From Ditylenchus dipsaci (taxonomy: Eukaryota; Nematoda; Chromadorea; Rhabditida; Anguinidae), in NCBI GenBank assembly GCA_004194705.1, contig SADC01000203.1:1-64000 (forward strand): 64,000 nucleotides of DNA. The letters are read 5' to 3'. Position 1 is the stretch's first letter. Each line of letters begins with the position of its first letter. Made by a program: the position numbers and the translations under genes. The notes beneath the pieces are model-generated. The model searched no databases, was not told the origin of the DNA, and saw nothing but the letters and a program-made list of their open reading frames with translations. Below are positions 1 to 11,300 of this stretch, piece after piece.

Positions 1-3000
1 TTTATATGTTCAGCATTAGCATCACACCAGAATTAGCAAATCCAAGAAAGAATAGTTGGTCTTCCTTGAGTTGACTGAGAGGTCCTTGTCCTTGAGGTAG
101 CCCTTGTGGTTTACCAACTGTATCTATCATGGTGGTGAAAACCACGAAAGGAAGCATGTATACCTTAAAAATCATTAGGTGGTCTTTTCAATCTTTCCTT
201 CTATGTTTCACCGGCATTATCTGCAATATTTTCGCCCAACGTATATGTGCCATCAAGACAACGATTCTCTTTGGGATTGCAGAACTTAGAGTACTCGTCT
301 GCTAAGCATTTGCCCATTTCATCAAAAGCTTGCTGTGTTTGTGGCTCTAACCAAGGGTTCAGATACCCTTCTTCATCATAGTTCACTCCACCATTATCTG
401 TAAGTATTAACTCATATTTGCCGGTATGGCCAAATTATGGTCAGGTTTTCCCAGGGTCTTTAGTGACCGAAAATTTCGACATATAAATATTCTGTTTTCT
501 GCATAAGATGAAGCCATTATGTAGTACCAATACGATTTTTAAGAAAAACAAAATGATCGGAACCTTTTACTGAAATTTTTTTCAGCTAAATATGAAAAAG
601 TTGTGTTTTGCAAAGCCAAAATACTCGTATCATGGTGCTAAAAATGATTTGGCAATGATACGCTAAACATGGTGCAAATTGTTGGGCGAAATAAGCACTT
701 TTTAAAGCACAGCTGATTTTTCACTGTAAAAGAATTTTATACATTTCAATTCTCATTTTTAGTTGTAAAAAATAAGTATTAAAAAAGAATTTACCGAATC
801 CCATGGGATATCTGAAAACATATTTTAATAAGTTTTTTAAAAAATAATTCTTAGTGTTTTTAAAATTACTTCGTGCCCAAGAACTAACCCAATAGAACCA
901 AAAAATATATTCATCAGGCCAGGTAGGGCTAAAGACTATTGGTTGTAATATTGCCAAAGGTATGTTTATGCTGTTGGCCTCAGGGGCATAAAAAGCGTTC
1001 ACCTGAAGTGACACAAATTAGTTCTAGAATTCAATCTTCAAAATTTACGTCTGTAGCATCACAAGCTAATTTTTCTCTGTCAAATTTGGTTTGAAGAAGA
1101 CTTTCAAGGGTTTGTTGAAAGGCGAATTGTTGCATAGAACTCTCATCAATTCTTAAGCTCCAACTAGGATTAAATTCAAGGTTGTTGTAAGTGTTTAGCA
1201 GCGTTGTGTCATCAGTAGCATTCTTTTGGTGCAATAGGTTGACTGTCAAATTTTTGATTTTTTTCTCTGCTGCTTTCCTGGATTTAGGGCTCATCCAGGT
1301 CACTTGCTCCACCATCGATTGGAAGCCTTGAAGCACGTAGTGGGTCATTTGCCCGATTTTTTCACGCACAGCTGTTAAATTGTACTTATGCGACTGCTCA
1401 ATGATGAAAAGTCGATCCAGCACATCTGGCATATATTGCTTCAGACTGAGTCGGCACCTCTCCTATAAATGTGTATTTTGTAATTTATTAACATTTTGTT
1501 TCAGAATTTTGACAAATTTTTTTCTGGAACAAATTCAGCAGGTAGAAGGAGGTAGATAGTTTTTCACGAATTAAATATAAAATCACTTTAGGTAATTTGA
1601 TACATCTAAACGATAAAAAATTGCATCATGCCACTTTTTAAGTGAAAAATGACTTTTTACCTACCAAATTTGCTGTAAATTAGAGCCGAAGTACCTAAAA
1701 TGAAGATTTTTGTGTGTTCATTGTTTTTTATCCCTTTTCGGCACTTTAGTGTCTGTGTACATCGATTTGAATAATTATGGGAAAATATCCTTCAATCAGC
1801 TGACAAAGCAAATGGGTGTCAGGGTGCATAAGTACCAGTCTTTGAAACTTAAAACTTTAAGGGAGGGAGGGGAAGCCATTTAGGCTTGAAAAATTGGCTT
1901 CCATGGCGCAGTGGGTAAGCGTTCATGTTTTTGTCCAAAAATGGTGTGCAGGTCGACACCATTTTTGGCACACCATTTTTTGGTTGGTTACTATCCCATG
2001 AAAGCCACCTTTTCACTCCTAACTGCCCTCCTCCTTTAAACGTCCTCTTATTACCTCAGAAACATCATCTGTTTTTTCCTGTTGGTCACTGTTTAGTCCA
2101 AAATGCGTTGTCAGATGAGTCGATTCCTTGCTGCTGTGGTATAAATAATTTCCAATGTGTTTAGCATTACCCTTTTATGAAAGTGGTAAGAAAAAGCTGT
2201 AGGTAGAGCAAGTTAGCCAATATCTTCTCCACATACTTTTGAGGAATTGGTGAGGAAGGAATCGAACGCTCCGAAGTAGCCTATATCACAGTTAATTTTG
2301 AAGTCATCAGCAAATACTTTATCTTTGACTTGTTGAGAAGAATTAATGGTGTATTTGTTGCAGAAATTCTCCAATATCCACTGTTTTCAGTGTGCTGTTT
2401 GCTTCTTTCGTTGTCAATGTCTCTTTAACTCTCCTATATCTTTTACACACAGCTTTTTCAACATTTCATTAATGAACTTCTTTGTACTGTTTATAGTATT
2501 AGTGATGGTTGTTTCAGAGATATTACCACCAGCTTTGTTCCAATCATCTGCAAATACCAAATACTTTTGCTCAAAATTTGGCATTAGGGTGTTTGTCCAC
2601 TTCTGTCCCCAAATGAGCAAAAGTGAACAAACGCCTTACGTAAGAAACGCCAAGCTTAAACGTTAGCACCAACGAAAACCAAAATTTTAATTCCAAAATT
2701 CATTTTAATTCAATTTTAAATTCCAAAAATGTATGAGCGAATTTGAAAATGAGACAAAAATCGACATACGCCTTTGCGCCAATGAAATACATTTCAAGAT
2801 GTTTCTTAGAAAAGTTCATGAAATAAGTTGAACATACCAAAAAAGTTAGTCAACGGAGCTAACTGCAAAGGGTCTGATTGATTAGAGTGACAGAAAACTG
2901 GTGAAAGGACAAATGCAAAGCCATAAGCATCTTCTCCTCTTTTTGGTGATTTCATAATAGTTGCTAAAAAGGGCAAAAAAGAAACTGATTGAGCGGGTTT

Positions 3001-3520
3001 TCCTTCCATCAATTCCCGATTGCTCGCCCTAAACTGAGCAGCATCAGGTATTGGTGAACATTTGTCAGCCTTATTGTTATCAAAAGCTGGGAAGGAAATG
3101 CCTGTTATGGATTGAAATCTTCTAGAACCTCTTGAATGCTTTTATCTGTATTATCAACAGTAGCAGCAGCTTTCACACACTTTTTAAAGAAGTCCTTAGC
3201 TATTTTCACTGGTCTAAGCTGAAAAGATTGTTAATAATAATTGAAATCAAACAAATATTTACTTCTTGTGGGCTAGCATCCTGTTTTATTAATTTCACAA
3301 TCAGCCGGTTGGTTCCATTTATTATGGTTTCAATGGCACTAGTATTGGGAAAGTTTTTTTTGTAATTGCCACAAGCATATTCATAAAGTCAGTGCAGGGA
3401 TTTTTAGTAGATCAGTAGTTTTGCTGAGATAGTCACCGTAGCTTGAAATGGCTGATCTAATGCATTTAGACAATAAATATTATAAGCCAAAAAAATCACA
3501 GGAATTAGTCTGGGTAACAT
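1..3520 (-). pseudogene. Neprilysin-like M13 zinc metallopeptidase, frameshifted
   Basis: M13 peptidases cleave peptides at the cell surface or outside the cell. Segments occur in family order reading leftward: a signal peptide starting MLPRLIPVIFLAYNIY (3520); YEYACGNYKKN (about 3370, the family DFYEYACGNW block); FAFVLSPVF (about 2930); CRLSLKQYMPDVLDRLFI (about 1450); VNAFYAPEANSINIPLAILQ (1002 leftward); VLGHE (about 872); a short exon reading ISHG; NGGVNYDEEGYLNPW; LGENIADNAG; EDQLFFLGFA; and FWCDANAEHI, where the window ends. Clear introns include 1003-1048 and 3219-3262. At least six single-base shifts are needed: before YEYACG, around ITGISFPAF, in the T run before FGSIGLVLGHE, after ISHG, after ASFRGFH and before FWCDAN. 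The zinc motif HExxH is split by an intron and flanked by two of them. Pseudogene is my inference; a noisy assembly of a working gene is the alternative. Confidence 0.75.
1889..1990 (+). repeat. tRNA-derived SINE fragment
   Basis: The sequence TGGCGCAGTGGGTAAGCG is a tRNA A-box with its flanks, and GTGCAGGTCGACACC about 50 bases later is a B-box-like stretch. It matches the SINE copies near 7.8, 8.0, 19.6 and 19.85 kb. It lies in a large intron of the neprilysin-like gene. Confidence 0.6.
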
Positions 3521-3742
3521 TTGAAAAGATTTTGCTTGAAGCAGACTGATTCATTCCATAACTCACTCCGCTTTTATACATTAATTTTTATTGTATTTTT
3601 ATAAATTTTATTTTTGAGTCATGCTTTGTTATAGGAATATTACAACAAAGCCATATGTACGAAAAATATTATTTTTAAGGTTGACATATAAAAAGAAATG
3701 CAATTTGAAATAATTTTGGAATAAGCGGGCAACTTACAGACA

Positions 3743-4680
3743 TACCGTATTTTCTCTAATAAGCGCCCCGGGGCGCTTATTTTTCAACGTTGGTCCAGAG
3801 GGGGCACTAATTAGAGAGAGGGCCTTATTTTCAACTTGTCATCATTGAAAGTGTACTGCTATCTCTTTTTAGAAAAGATTCGTTAATCAATAAGTTTTTT
3901 TTATTGAAAAACACGATTCAGAATAAATCCTGCCTTGAATAACATTCACTTTCAAAAATTAATTAATTAATCAATTTTTTCATTAGTATTGTTTTTCATT
4001 GGAATGGACTGCATACTTTGCAGACACCTTCTAATTTTTAGGAAATTTTTAGGGCACTTGTTTTATAACCACTAGTTACTTTTTTCTCTCTAGATCTCGT
4101 TATGAGCACGGCTAATTCGCTTCTTTGTGTGACGACGAAGAACAAGGAAATGAGATCAAACAGGAAAGAAACTCAACTCATTCACAACTGCTAACAAATT
4201 AGAAGCTTTCAATTAAGGAGCAGGCCGTCCAATAAAGTATAAGAATCTCGACAGCCAGGTCTTTATCTGGTACGAGAAGTGTCTCGACAATTGATCCAAG
4301 CAGAAAGAACCTTAAACAAAGACCAAGATGATGGTAACTTCAAGGTATTTCAGACTTGAAATTTCAACAGTTCACAGTCTAGCCGAAGAAATCGTTGAAG
4401 CGCAAGATGAAGATAATGGTCACATCAGCCATGAATCTCTAGAACTGGATTGGAACGATGAATCGAATGCTCCTAATCCTGAGTTTCACACCTTTTGATT
4501 GTTCGCTTTTCAACGTAATTGATAAATTTCATTGAAAATGGATTGTTGTTTTGTGAGAGAAAGTTTTGACAGCAAGATGTCCAAAAAAAGCAAAGAGAGG
4601 AGGCTAATTAGAAAAGAAGCGTTTATCAGAAATAGGGGGCGCTTATTAGAGAGGGGGCGCTAATTAGAGAAAATACGGTA
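3743..4680. mobile_element. TACCGTAT-family foldback transposon, 938 bp
   Basis: The ends are TACCGTATTTTCTCTAAT and its reverse complement ATTAGAGAAAATACGGTA, with GGGGCGCTTATT motifs repeated just inside both ends. The flanking DNA (3583-3742 and 4681-4735) is one copy of a repeat whose uninterrupted second copy lies at 5942-6140. Aligning the two gives the empty site acaTAatg against acaTA[CCG...CGG]TAatg, so the insertion duplicated TA. The interior is unusually long for the family and contains a transposase-like HTH remnant (4217-4294). Confidence 0.85.
4217..4294 (+). pseudogene. CENP-B/pogo-type HTH remnant inside the foldback element
   Basis: The frame reads GAGRPIKYKNLDSQVFIWYE and a few more residues, then a stop. 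The pattern GRP..Y..LD..V..W matches the start of the CENP-B/pogo-family DNA-binding HTH. Only about 25 codons are open here, so this is a relic. It suggests the TACCGTAT elements descend from a pogo-like Tc1/mariner-superfamily transposon, which agrees with their TA target duplication. Confidence 0.5.
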
Positions 4681-4787
4681 ATGTAATATTTATAATCATT
4701 TGAAACACAAATGCCGGTTCAGAAACTCGTTAATATAGGAGTACAGTCGAAACTCAGTAGAAAAACGTTAATCTGATAAGCATGTTA

Positions 4788-4935
4788 ATTCACGCCTCCA
4801 CCTGATTTAGGTGTGAAATGTGACTCAAGTTAATGCGTGAATTGACATGGGATTCAGGTTGAGGCATGAATTCACATTTGACTCAGGTTGATGCGTTAAT
4901 CAATATGTGAGTTCGATGGAGGCGTGAATTGAGTA
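4788..4935. repeat. Self-complementary repeat with CACGCCTCC arms
   Basis: Left AATTCACGCCTCCACC pairs with right GGAGGCGTGAATT. The space between holds several diverged repeats of a unit resembling TGACTCAGGTTGATGCGT. No coding potential is seen. Confidence 0.6.
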
Positions 4936-5093
4936 AGAGTACCTTCTAATAAAGAGTACACGTCTATTTTTCGACCTCAGGCTCCGAAGGAGCCTTGAAA
5001 TTTTTTAAATAGAATTTTTTACAGTGGCACTTAGGAATAGGAAGACCACATAGAATTAACTCTATTCTCCATTTTCGTAACGCAATAACCCAA

Positions 5094-5352
5094 TACCGTA
5101 TTTCCTCTAATTGCCACCCCGGGGCGCTTATTTTTCAATCGACCTCTGGGGGGGGGGGGGGGGGGGGGCAATTAGAATCATTTTGGAATTTTCGGGTTAA
5201 ATTTAAAATCTAAAATGCAGAAGAGATATGAAACTAAGAAAGAAGTAACGGAACTAAGAAAAGGTGAAAAAAACTGTTCGAAAAAAATTCTGGACTGAGA
5301 TATAATAACTCAAAGTCGAGGGGGGAGGGCGGCAATTAGAGGAAATACGGTA
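5094..5352. mobile_element. TACCGTAT-family foldback element with a 21-base G run
   Basis: Ends TACCGTATTTCCTCTAAT and ATTAGAGGAAATACGGTA with TA at both edges. The interior keeps the family block GGGGCGCTTATTTTTCAA. An uninterrupted run of 21 G lies at 5148-5168. Confidence 0.8.
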
Positions 5353-5641
5353 TATATAATTTAACACGCACTAAAGCATTGTTGATACACTTATATATGA
5401 CAAATTCAAGCATGATAAAAATATTTCCCCAGCAGAAAAAATGTTTAATTGATTTTTCGTTCACTCCGAGATGTGATAATAAAAACATCTACATACGAGC
5501 AGTCTTTTTTTGAAGAACAGAGTTTAGGAAGCCGTTAGTAAGATCACCTTCATCCAAGTTATCCTTCATCCACGCTTTTTTAGTTGGGTATTTTTTAAAG
5601 TTGTCTATGATGTTTAGCTTGATTCGGTTGTATGCCCGCCC

Positions 5642-5945
5642 CTAAATCGTGATATATAAAAAAATGTGATATGATTTAATGGCCCCCCTCAAGTTCGTTC
5701 CCACCTAGGGTCCGACACTTTTTTTAACCCCATTTTCAAAATCTTTTATCGCTTTTTTTTGACAGTCCAGTCGCAAATATCGTAAGGATTCCGATTTCGC
5801 CGATCGATTTTCAGAAATCTAGAGTCTAATTTAAATTTAGAGTGCCGTTAAATCGAGGTTTTGATATTTTAAGAGCGAAAACTCTAGATTTCTGAAAATC
5901 GATCGGCGAAATCGGAATCCTTATGATATACTTTTATATATCACG
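5642..5945. repeat. Foldback with near-perfect 50-base arms
   Basis: Bases 5771-5828 and 5880-5930 are reverse complements around a 50-base loop. The outer edges ATCGTGATATATAAAAA and TATATATCACG pair more loosely. Part of the left side (about 5684-5722) is the reverse complement of 47895-47945, inside a CAGTC-type element, so the two belong to one repeat family. Confidence 0.7.
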
Positions 5946-6140
5946 TTTTTATTGTATTTTTTGAATTTTTTTGAGTCATGCTTTGTTAGAGAAAAACTAT
6001 AACAAAGCCATATGTGCGAAAATAATTATTTTTTAAAGCTAACATACAAAAAGAAATACGATTCGACACTCGCAATAAGTGAAAGACTTCGAAACATAAT
6101 GTAATATTGATAATCATAAGAACACACAATGCCGGTCGAG
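5942..6140. repeat. Uninterrupted copy of the repeat that flanks the 3.7 kb element
   Basis: It shares GAGTCATGCTTTGTTA, ACAAAGCCATATGT and AATGCCGGT with 3583-3742 plus 4681-4735, in the same order. It has no insertion at the TA and so serves as the empty site. Confidence 0.8.
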
Positions 6141-6482
6141 AATGATGTTAAAAGGGCATCCCATCGCTCATAGGAGTAATTTTTCAAATTAAAAAAGGAT
6201 ACCAGATGAATTCAGACAAGAAAAAAACTAGACGAAATAGAAAAAGTCAAGTAAAAACTATTCTACGACCAACTTTTATTGGCTTCCTCAGTTCCAACAT
6301 TGAGCTGCTGAGGCCGTTAAATCATGATGATTGTGTATTTTTTATTACTTTACGCCTGGGAGAGTGTCAGTAAATTTGAATTTCAAACATTTTTAAAATT
6401 AGTTAGTGCGCTTTTTCAAAATTAAACAAAATATTCCCGCATCCGCTGAAATACTATTTTAAATGCATTTTAACTTAAAAAA

Positions 6483-6622
6483 TACCGTATTTCTTCTAAT
6501 AGAGCCCCTTTTGTTTTTCGACTAGAACTTGAGAGTTAGGGCCATTTTTGATTTACGATTTCAAGATTTTTGGGCATCCGAAAAATAAAGCCCTTAGGGG
6601 CTCTATAAAAGGAAATACGGTA
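6483..6622. mobile_element. Short TACCGTAT-family foldback element, 140 bp
   Basis: Left end TACCGTATTTCTTCTAAT, right end GGAAATACGGTA, with TA at both edges. The subterminal motif here is AGAGCCCC / GGGGCTCT. Confidence 0.75.
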
Positions 6623-6678
6623 CTCTATAAATGGAGTGTAAATTTCTTTGATCATACAATAATTTTACTTTACAACAG

Positions 6679-7296
6679 CTTTGGTACATACAATTGACAT
6701 TTTCGAAATTTCTAAAGAATTACATAAAAAGGTAAGTTGTGCGTTGGACGATAATTCCAATAAATATCTAATATATGACTTCTTTCTGACAATTGAGATC
6801 CTTTTCATACCTAAAGATCTGTTTATTTATTCGAAATTTATAAGATACCGTATTATCTTTAATAAGCCTCCCCCATCCACTAATAAGGCCAATCATGGGG
6901 ATCTAGCTCTCAGCTATATGTGCCATATGTGCAAAAAAATATTATTTTTTACCCTAGCTCTCAGCTAAGAGAAAACATGCGTTTTCTTTATTACTACCAC
7001 AGCTCCTCATTCCAACTTTCACATATTGGTTAAACACGCAAATTTAAAAATTGATCTAAAAATTTTCTGATTTGTAGGGGTTAAAAGATAAAGCCCAATG
7101 GGACCTTCTTAGAGATAAAAGCAAAAACTGTCACCTTGAAAAAAGTGATTGCATAAATTCGAAGGGCAGTCTTATGGGAGTCATACAGATCATAATTAGT
7201 CGAAACAAAGTGAAAGAGTTTAGGTACTTTAATAGTCGATTTTCAGCTGCCACGGCAAGATCAAGAGCTAAACACAAGTTCAATATACAATTTTAA
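6679..7296 (+). CDS. Last two exons of an unrecognised plus-strand gene
   Basis: Exon A (6679-6731) lies between acceptor TTTACAACAG and donor GTAAGT and encodes LVHTIDIFEISKELHKK. Exon B (7078-7296) follows acceptor TTTGTAG, joins in the same phase and runs 72 codons to TAA at 7294-7296, beginning GLKDKAQWDLLRDKSKNC. The residues are mixed, charged and free of low complexity, as in real protein. A polyadenylation-type AATAAA lies near 7438. The intron carries the left half of a TACCGTAT element (from 6846). I do not recognise the protein and cannot find the upstream exons; it could be a pseudogene fragment. Confidence 0.4.
6846..6895. mobile_element. Solo left end of a TACCGTAT-family element
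   Basis: TACCGTATTATCTTTAATAA followed by GCCTCCCC matches the family end. I found no convincing right partner nearby, so this looks truncated. Confidence 0.5.
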
Positions 7297-7512
7297 AAGC
7301 AAGGCATTCCAGTATTTTTACGAGAAATATTAATTATTCATGTATAAAATTTCTAATTTTATTTTAATATTTTTTTTACACTAAAAATTTGTTTGCACCA
7401 GCATGTAAATGAAAAAAATTCAAAAAATATGTGTAACCAATAAATAATTTAAAAAAATAAGAATTAAAAATCTCGTATATTTTTCCGAGATTCCTAATCG
7501 TCCTCTTTAAAA

Positions 7513-9299
7513 CTATTTGTCCTTTTGGCCAAATGTCTTTCGTAGAATATTTTCATTTACAAGCTTGTTAAGATATATCATCACTGCCTCAAATATAAAA
7601 TTATTGTAAATACCTGTTCTGATGCTGGACGGCATGGGGATGTTAAATATCAAGTAGGCTTCTTCTTTATCCATCTTTTTTAAGCAATTTTTGCAGATAG
7701 TTTCATTTTCGCTAAAACAAAAAGAAGCTATATTTTATTCATTTAACGAGGCAGTGAAAGACATTCAGGTTGAAAAATCCCTATCGCTGGCGAAGTGCAT
7801 AAGTGTTTGTGCTCTATGGCCTAAATCGGTGCGCTGGTTCGACTCCGCCTGGTGGCAAGCTTTTGGTTTTGGCTTGTTTGACCAATTTTACCAATTTGAC
7901 TTTTTTGCGCCAGATTCGGAATCAGTGACCCAAATAGCCCTTAACAATCCAAAATAAAAAAAGCGTGCCACCATGTGGGATCGAACCTGCGTACCATTTC
8001 AAGACGCTTACCCTCTGCACCACCAAGGCCGAATTTTCATACCTAAGTGGCTTTTACCCCCCTTTAACAGGCCTGCTTACTTTATATTTATGGTCGCATA
8101 TTCCGCCTTGGTGTCTGAATGTGAATGAACGCCATCGTTTAATATTTTTTCATCATGCTTAGAATGAGACTGGATATCTACCAAACATTTTACACAAGGT
8201 GTGATAGCTGAAATTTTATCAATAACTTTTTTGAGAATTTCACAGAATTAACCTACTTTTCATAGCTAGAAACCTTAAAGCATCTTCAAACCCCTGTCGA
8301 CAGATTCTTGAGCAATCCTCCAAAGAAGGTGGGAACAGGGAGACCGACAGACGATAAAAGTTTTGGCTAGTAAATTGGACAGAAGTGCCACAAAAATCTC
8401 CTCCGATGAACCTGGAGAAAACAAAATTATTTTTTAAGATTGACTTAAAAATCAGTCATACATCTTAAAATCACTATCTGCAGGACAAATATCTGAGCGC
8501 CCACTGTATGGGGAAATCTTGATGGTGTTTCCACTTATCGTAGGATGGTCATCTATATTAATTTGGTCTTTTTACAAAAAAGAATACAATGTACCTGTAA
8601 AGCCACCATCTAAGTAGACTTCTCCACCTAATTCTGGTAGCTCAGTTCCCATATAGCCCTCAAAAGCATGCTATTATTCATCAAATATGTAAAAGTGAAT
8701 TATTTTTACTTACAGGAATGAAACAGCTACAGATCACTGCTTGAATGACCTCCTCACGACTATTAAACTTGCTTACAAGCACGTTTTTGAAGTCTTTTGC
8801 TCTGGTCAACGATATAAAAAGCTTTCCAGTGCATCGTAAATGAGCGTCTGCAGGTAAGCACTTTTCCAGACCTGCTCTTAGCAAACCTAAAATGTGGATA
8901 TGTTTTTGAAAAAAGTTGTATTCTACCTCACCCTGGAGATCAAAATTAGGACTAAGGGCTTTTAGACAACCAGCTCGAGCCTAAAATTATCAGTTAATGA
9001 CACGTGAAAAAAACCTTTTGATTCTAAAGTAACCTTGCTAGCCACATTTAGTATGATTTCAACAGCATTAGACAGAGAAACATTACACGCCACTGCAGTA
9101 GCAATTATTGAGCCAGCAGAGGCACCAGAAATCTTGTTTCTTGCCAAATGAGGAGCATACTTTTGTATGGCTGCACATACACCAAAATCTGTGTGAAGAA
9201 TTTTTTTTAAATTTAATGCTTCTGGATTGATTAAGGCTTACGATAAATGCACATGAATCCACATCCGGCAAATGACAGATTTGTTTCAGAAATATCCAT
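7513..9299 (-). CDS. Patatin-like phospholipase / triacylglycerol lipase (PNPLA, ATGL-like)
   Basis: Proteins of this family hydrolyse triglyceride or phospholipid ester bonds, typically at lipid droplets. Nine exons: 9299-9242, 9188 to about 9004, 8980-8932, 8886-8714, 8670-8595, 8552-8462, 8411-8257, 7664-7614 and 7583-7513, about 300 residues in all. Visible motifs in order: NLSFAGCGFMCIY (oxyanion loop GCGF), KISGASAGSIIA (GxSxG, catalytic Ser), LPADAHLRC, LFISLTRA, VICSCFIP, EVYLDGGFT (DGG, catalytic Asp), TIKISPYSGRSDICP and LFPPSLEDCS. Junction phases agree except between exons 2 and 3, where keeping frame would need a 23-base intron; a length error in the T run there is likelier. Intron 7 holds a palindromic SINE pair. 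The last two exons are assigned by phase only. Confidence 0.85.
7774..8064. repeat. Palindromic dimer of tRNA-derived SINEs
   Basis: A plus-strand tRNA-like unit (TGGCGAAGTGCATAAGTG, B-box GGTTCGACTCC, about 7785-7855) is followed by a roughly 110-base spacer and a minus-strand unit (about 7965-8035, read backward as GGTTCGATCCCACATGG). Each unit runs into the same body, TTTTGGCTTGTTTGACC, facing inward. The copy at 19.6-19.9 kb has the same architecture. It sits inside an intron of the lipase gene. Confidence 0.7.
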
Positions 9300-9673
9300 T
9301 GAAATTGCTTAAGCTTTTCACTAAAATATCAGGAATTAATTTAAAAAAAAAACCATTTTGAAGACGTAATATCAAGATAAGATAAATATATAAGCATAAA
9401 ATCAGGTATAATATAGATATAAAAAATGGTTTTAACATATGATAAATCAAAAACAAAAAATTACACCTTTGATTATAAATTTCAGATAAAATTAACTTTT
9501 GAGGAGTCAATATACAAATCTCTCCACTCGGGATCGGGCCACGTGGATCCTTATGTTGTGAGGAAAATATACCGGGTCTGATTGTTTGATTTTTTGTGAA
9601 GCTTAACGGAAATCTGCCCAGTTATAGGAGCTGTAGCAATAAGGATGTTTTTATGTCGATAGGCTGTTATATG
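9300..9673. other. Upstream region of the lipase gene, nothing else seen
   Basis: AT-rich sequence upstream of the lipase start codon. It presumably contains the promoter, but I see no recognisable element. Confidence 0.3.
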
Positions 9674-9868
9674 CAGGAGCTACTTTCAAGTCGATGGATA
9701 GAGCATCGATCAAGAGTTACTCGTGATCCTACTCGTCATCTGAAACGAAATCAATAGATCTAGAGTAACTCTTGAACTATGATTCTACTCGTCTGGTCTG
9801 AAACACGACTAACAGATCACGAGTAAGTCTTGATCCTTACTCTATCTATCGACCTGAAAGTGGTTCCA
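9674..9868. repeat. Foldback repeat with ACTCGTGATC motifs
   Basis: The left arm from AGGAGCTACTTTCAAGTCGA pairs with the right arm ending TCGACCTGAAAGTGGTTCC. Inside, related units such as ACTCGTGATCC and GATCACGAGTAA alternate orientation. Confidence 0.65.
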
Positions 9869-10219
9869 GGATTTCATGCACTGTTCAATTTCAATTTACG
9901 CCTGTTTTTGTTAAAATAAGTATCACATTTTTAATCACGAGCAGACTCAATAGCTATATTCTCTTATACATTCCTAAAAGTTAGTTCATGCCACTTATTA
10001 CCACCCCCTGGGAACCTGTGGCGACAAGATATTCCGGTAGCACCAATGTAATATTTAATATTTAATAAGGTGCAAAATAAAATAAAAATTTTCACACGAG
10101 GGCTTATAGCCCGCGTTTCTGCGCCAAAATGATCAAAAAGTATGTATTCTCCAAGTCAAAAGAGGCAAAAACCGAGCCTGCGCTTTTTGGGCAGAAAGGG
10201 GAGTCACGTTTTTGCTAAA

Positions 10220-10382
10220 TACCGTATTTTCTCTATTAAACCCCCACGGGATTATTTTTCAACCCTTGAAAAATCCGTAAATTGTCAATCAAAAATGGCC
10301 TTAACTCTGAAATCTTAGTAAAAAAATGGGGGAGGGGTGGAAGATTATTAGAGAGTGGGGGAGTATTAGAGAAAATACGGTA
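10220..10382. mobile_element. TACCGTAT-family foldback element, 163 bp
   Basis: Left TACCGTATTTTCTCTATTAA, right TTAGAGAAAATACGGTA, with TA at both edges. The family body word TTTTTCAACCC follows the left end. Confidence 0.75.
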
Positions 10383-10761
10383 CTGATGTAGGTGATTAGG
10401 CCCACGGGAATATTTCCTCGCCACATGCTCCTGTTCCTGTGTTAAAGCTCAAGACTATGAAACATGTTTCCTAAAATATGGAAACAGAAAAAAGTAAGCA
10501 GGTGATAAATATATATTTAGGTATAGTAATTCTTTTATATACAATATGTATTGTCAATCACTAATAAAGCACAAACACTGCACACACACAAAGCATAAAC
10601 TGAGGCAAGGAACAACGTTGATAACAATTTAATGTCTCGGCATTGACTGAAACAATGGCTTAATATTGAAATTTTTGCGAGAAACTACAAGCTAGTTACA
10701 AAAAAGCAAAGCTGGCTTACAAAGTATGCTCTATCTACAGCAAATTTTCTGGAAAATGTAA

Positions 10762-10998
10762 TTTAAAGAGGCATGACCGAATCGTTCCCAGCCAATTCAA
10801 TTTTTTTTCCTAATCATTGAAGTTCTGTACCGATTTTTTTTCAGCTTGGTTTCTAACAAAACTGTAACTAAAATAAAAATCTAGGTAAAGTTTTTTTGAA
10901 ACCAAATTTGAAAAATTCATACAGAAGATCAACAATTAGGAAGTTTTTGTAATTTCGCGAAGGAAAACGCTGTTGTAGATGTCGATGGCCCTTTAAAA
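10762..10998. repeat. TTTAAAGG-ended foldback element
   Basis: Left ATTTAAAGAGGCATGACC, right GATGGCCCTTTAAAAG. The left interior TTTCCTAATCATTGAAGTT also occurs at the same place in the 53.9 kb element, which shows common origin. Confidence 0.6.
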
Positions 10999-11038
10999 GA
11001 GCATGCAAAAAATCAAGAAGGACCAGCCATTTTTTCAC

Positions 11039-11300
11039 CGTATTTGCTCTAATAAGACCACGTGCTCTAATAAGCCCACACCCCCAGCTTTGAGGGTCTA
11101 TTTCTCGGGGCAGAGTAAATATTTCACTTGAAGAAAATGCATCTGTTTGATGCATTATCTTAACTTCCACGAGCTCTACCGATTCCACTTTTTAGATTTT
11201 GGTTGACCATCCGAAAAACTCGAGATTGAATTCAAATTTTTCAGATTTTCGAAGGTTTGAAAAAAAGCCCACATGTTGTATTATTAGAAGAAATAAGGTA
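11039..11300. mobile_element. Decayed TACCGTAT-family element
   Basis: Left CACCGTATTTGCTCTAATAA, right TTATTAGAAGAAATAAGGTA. The terminal words have diverged, but the overall foldback and the GCTCTAATAAG subterminal repeats are recognisable. Confidence 0.5.
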
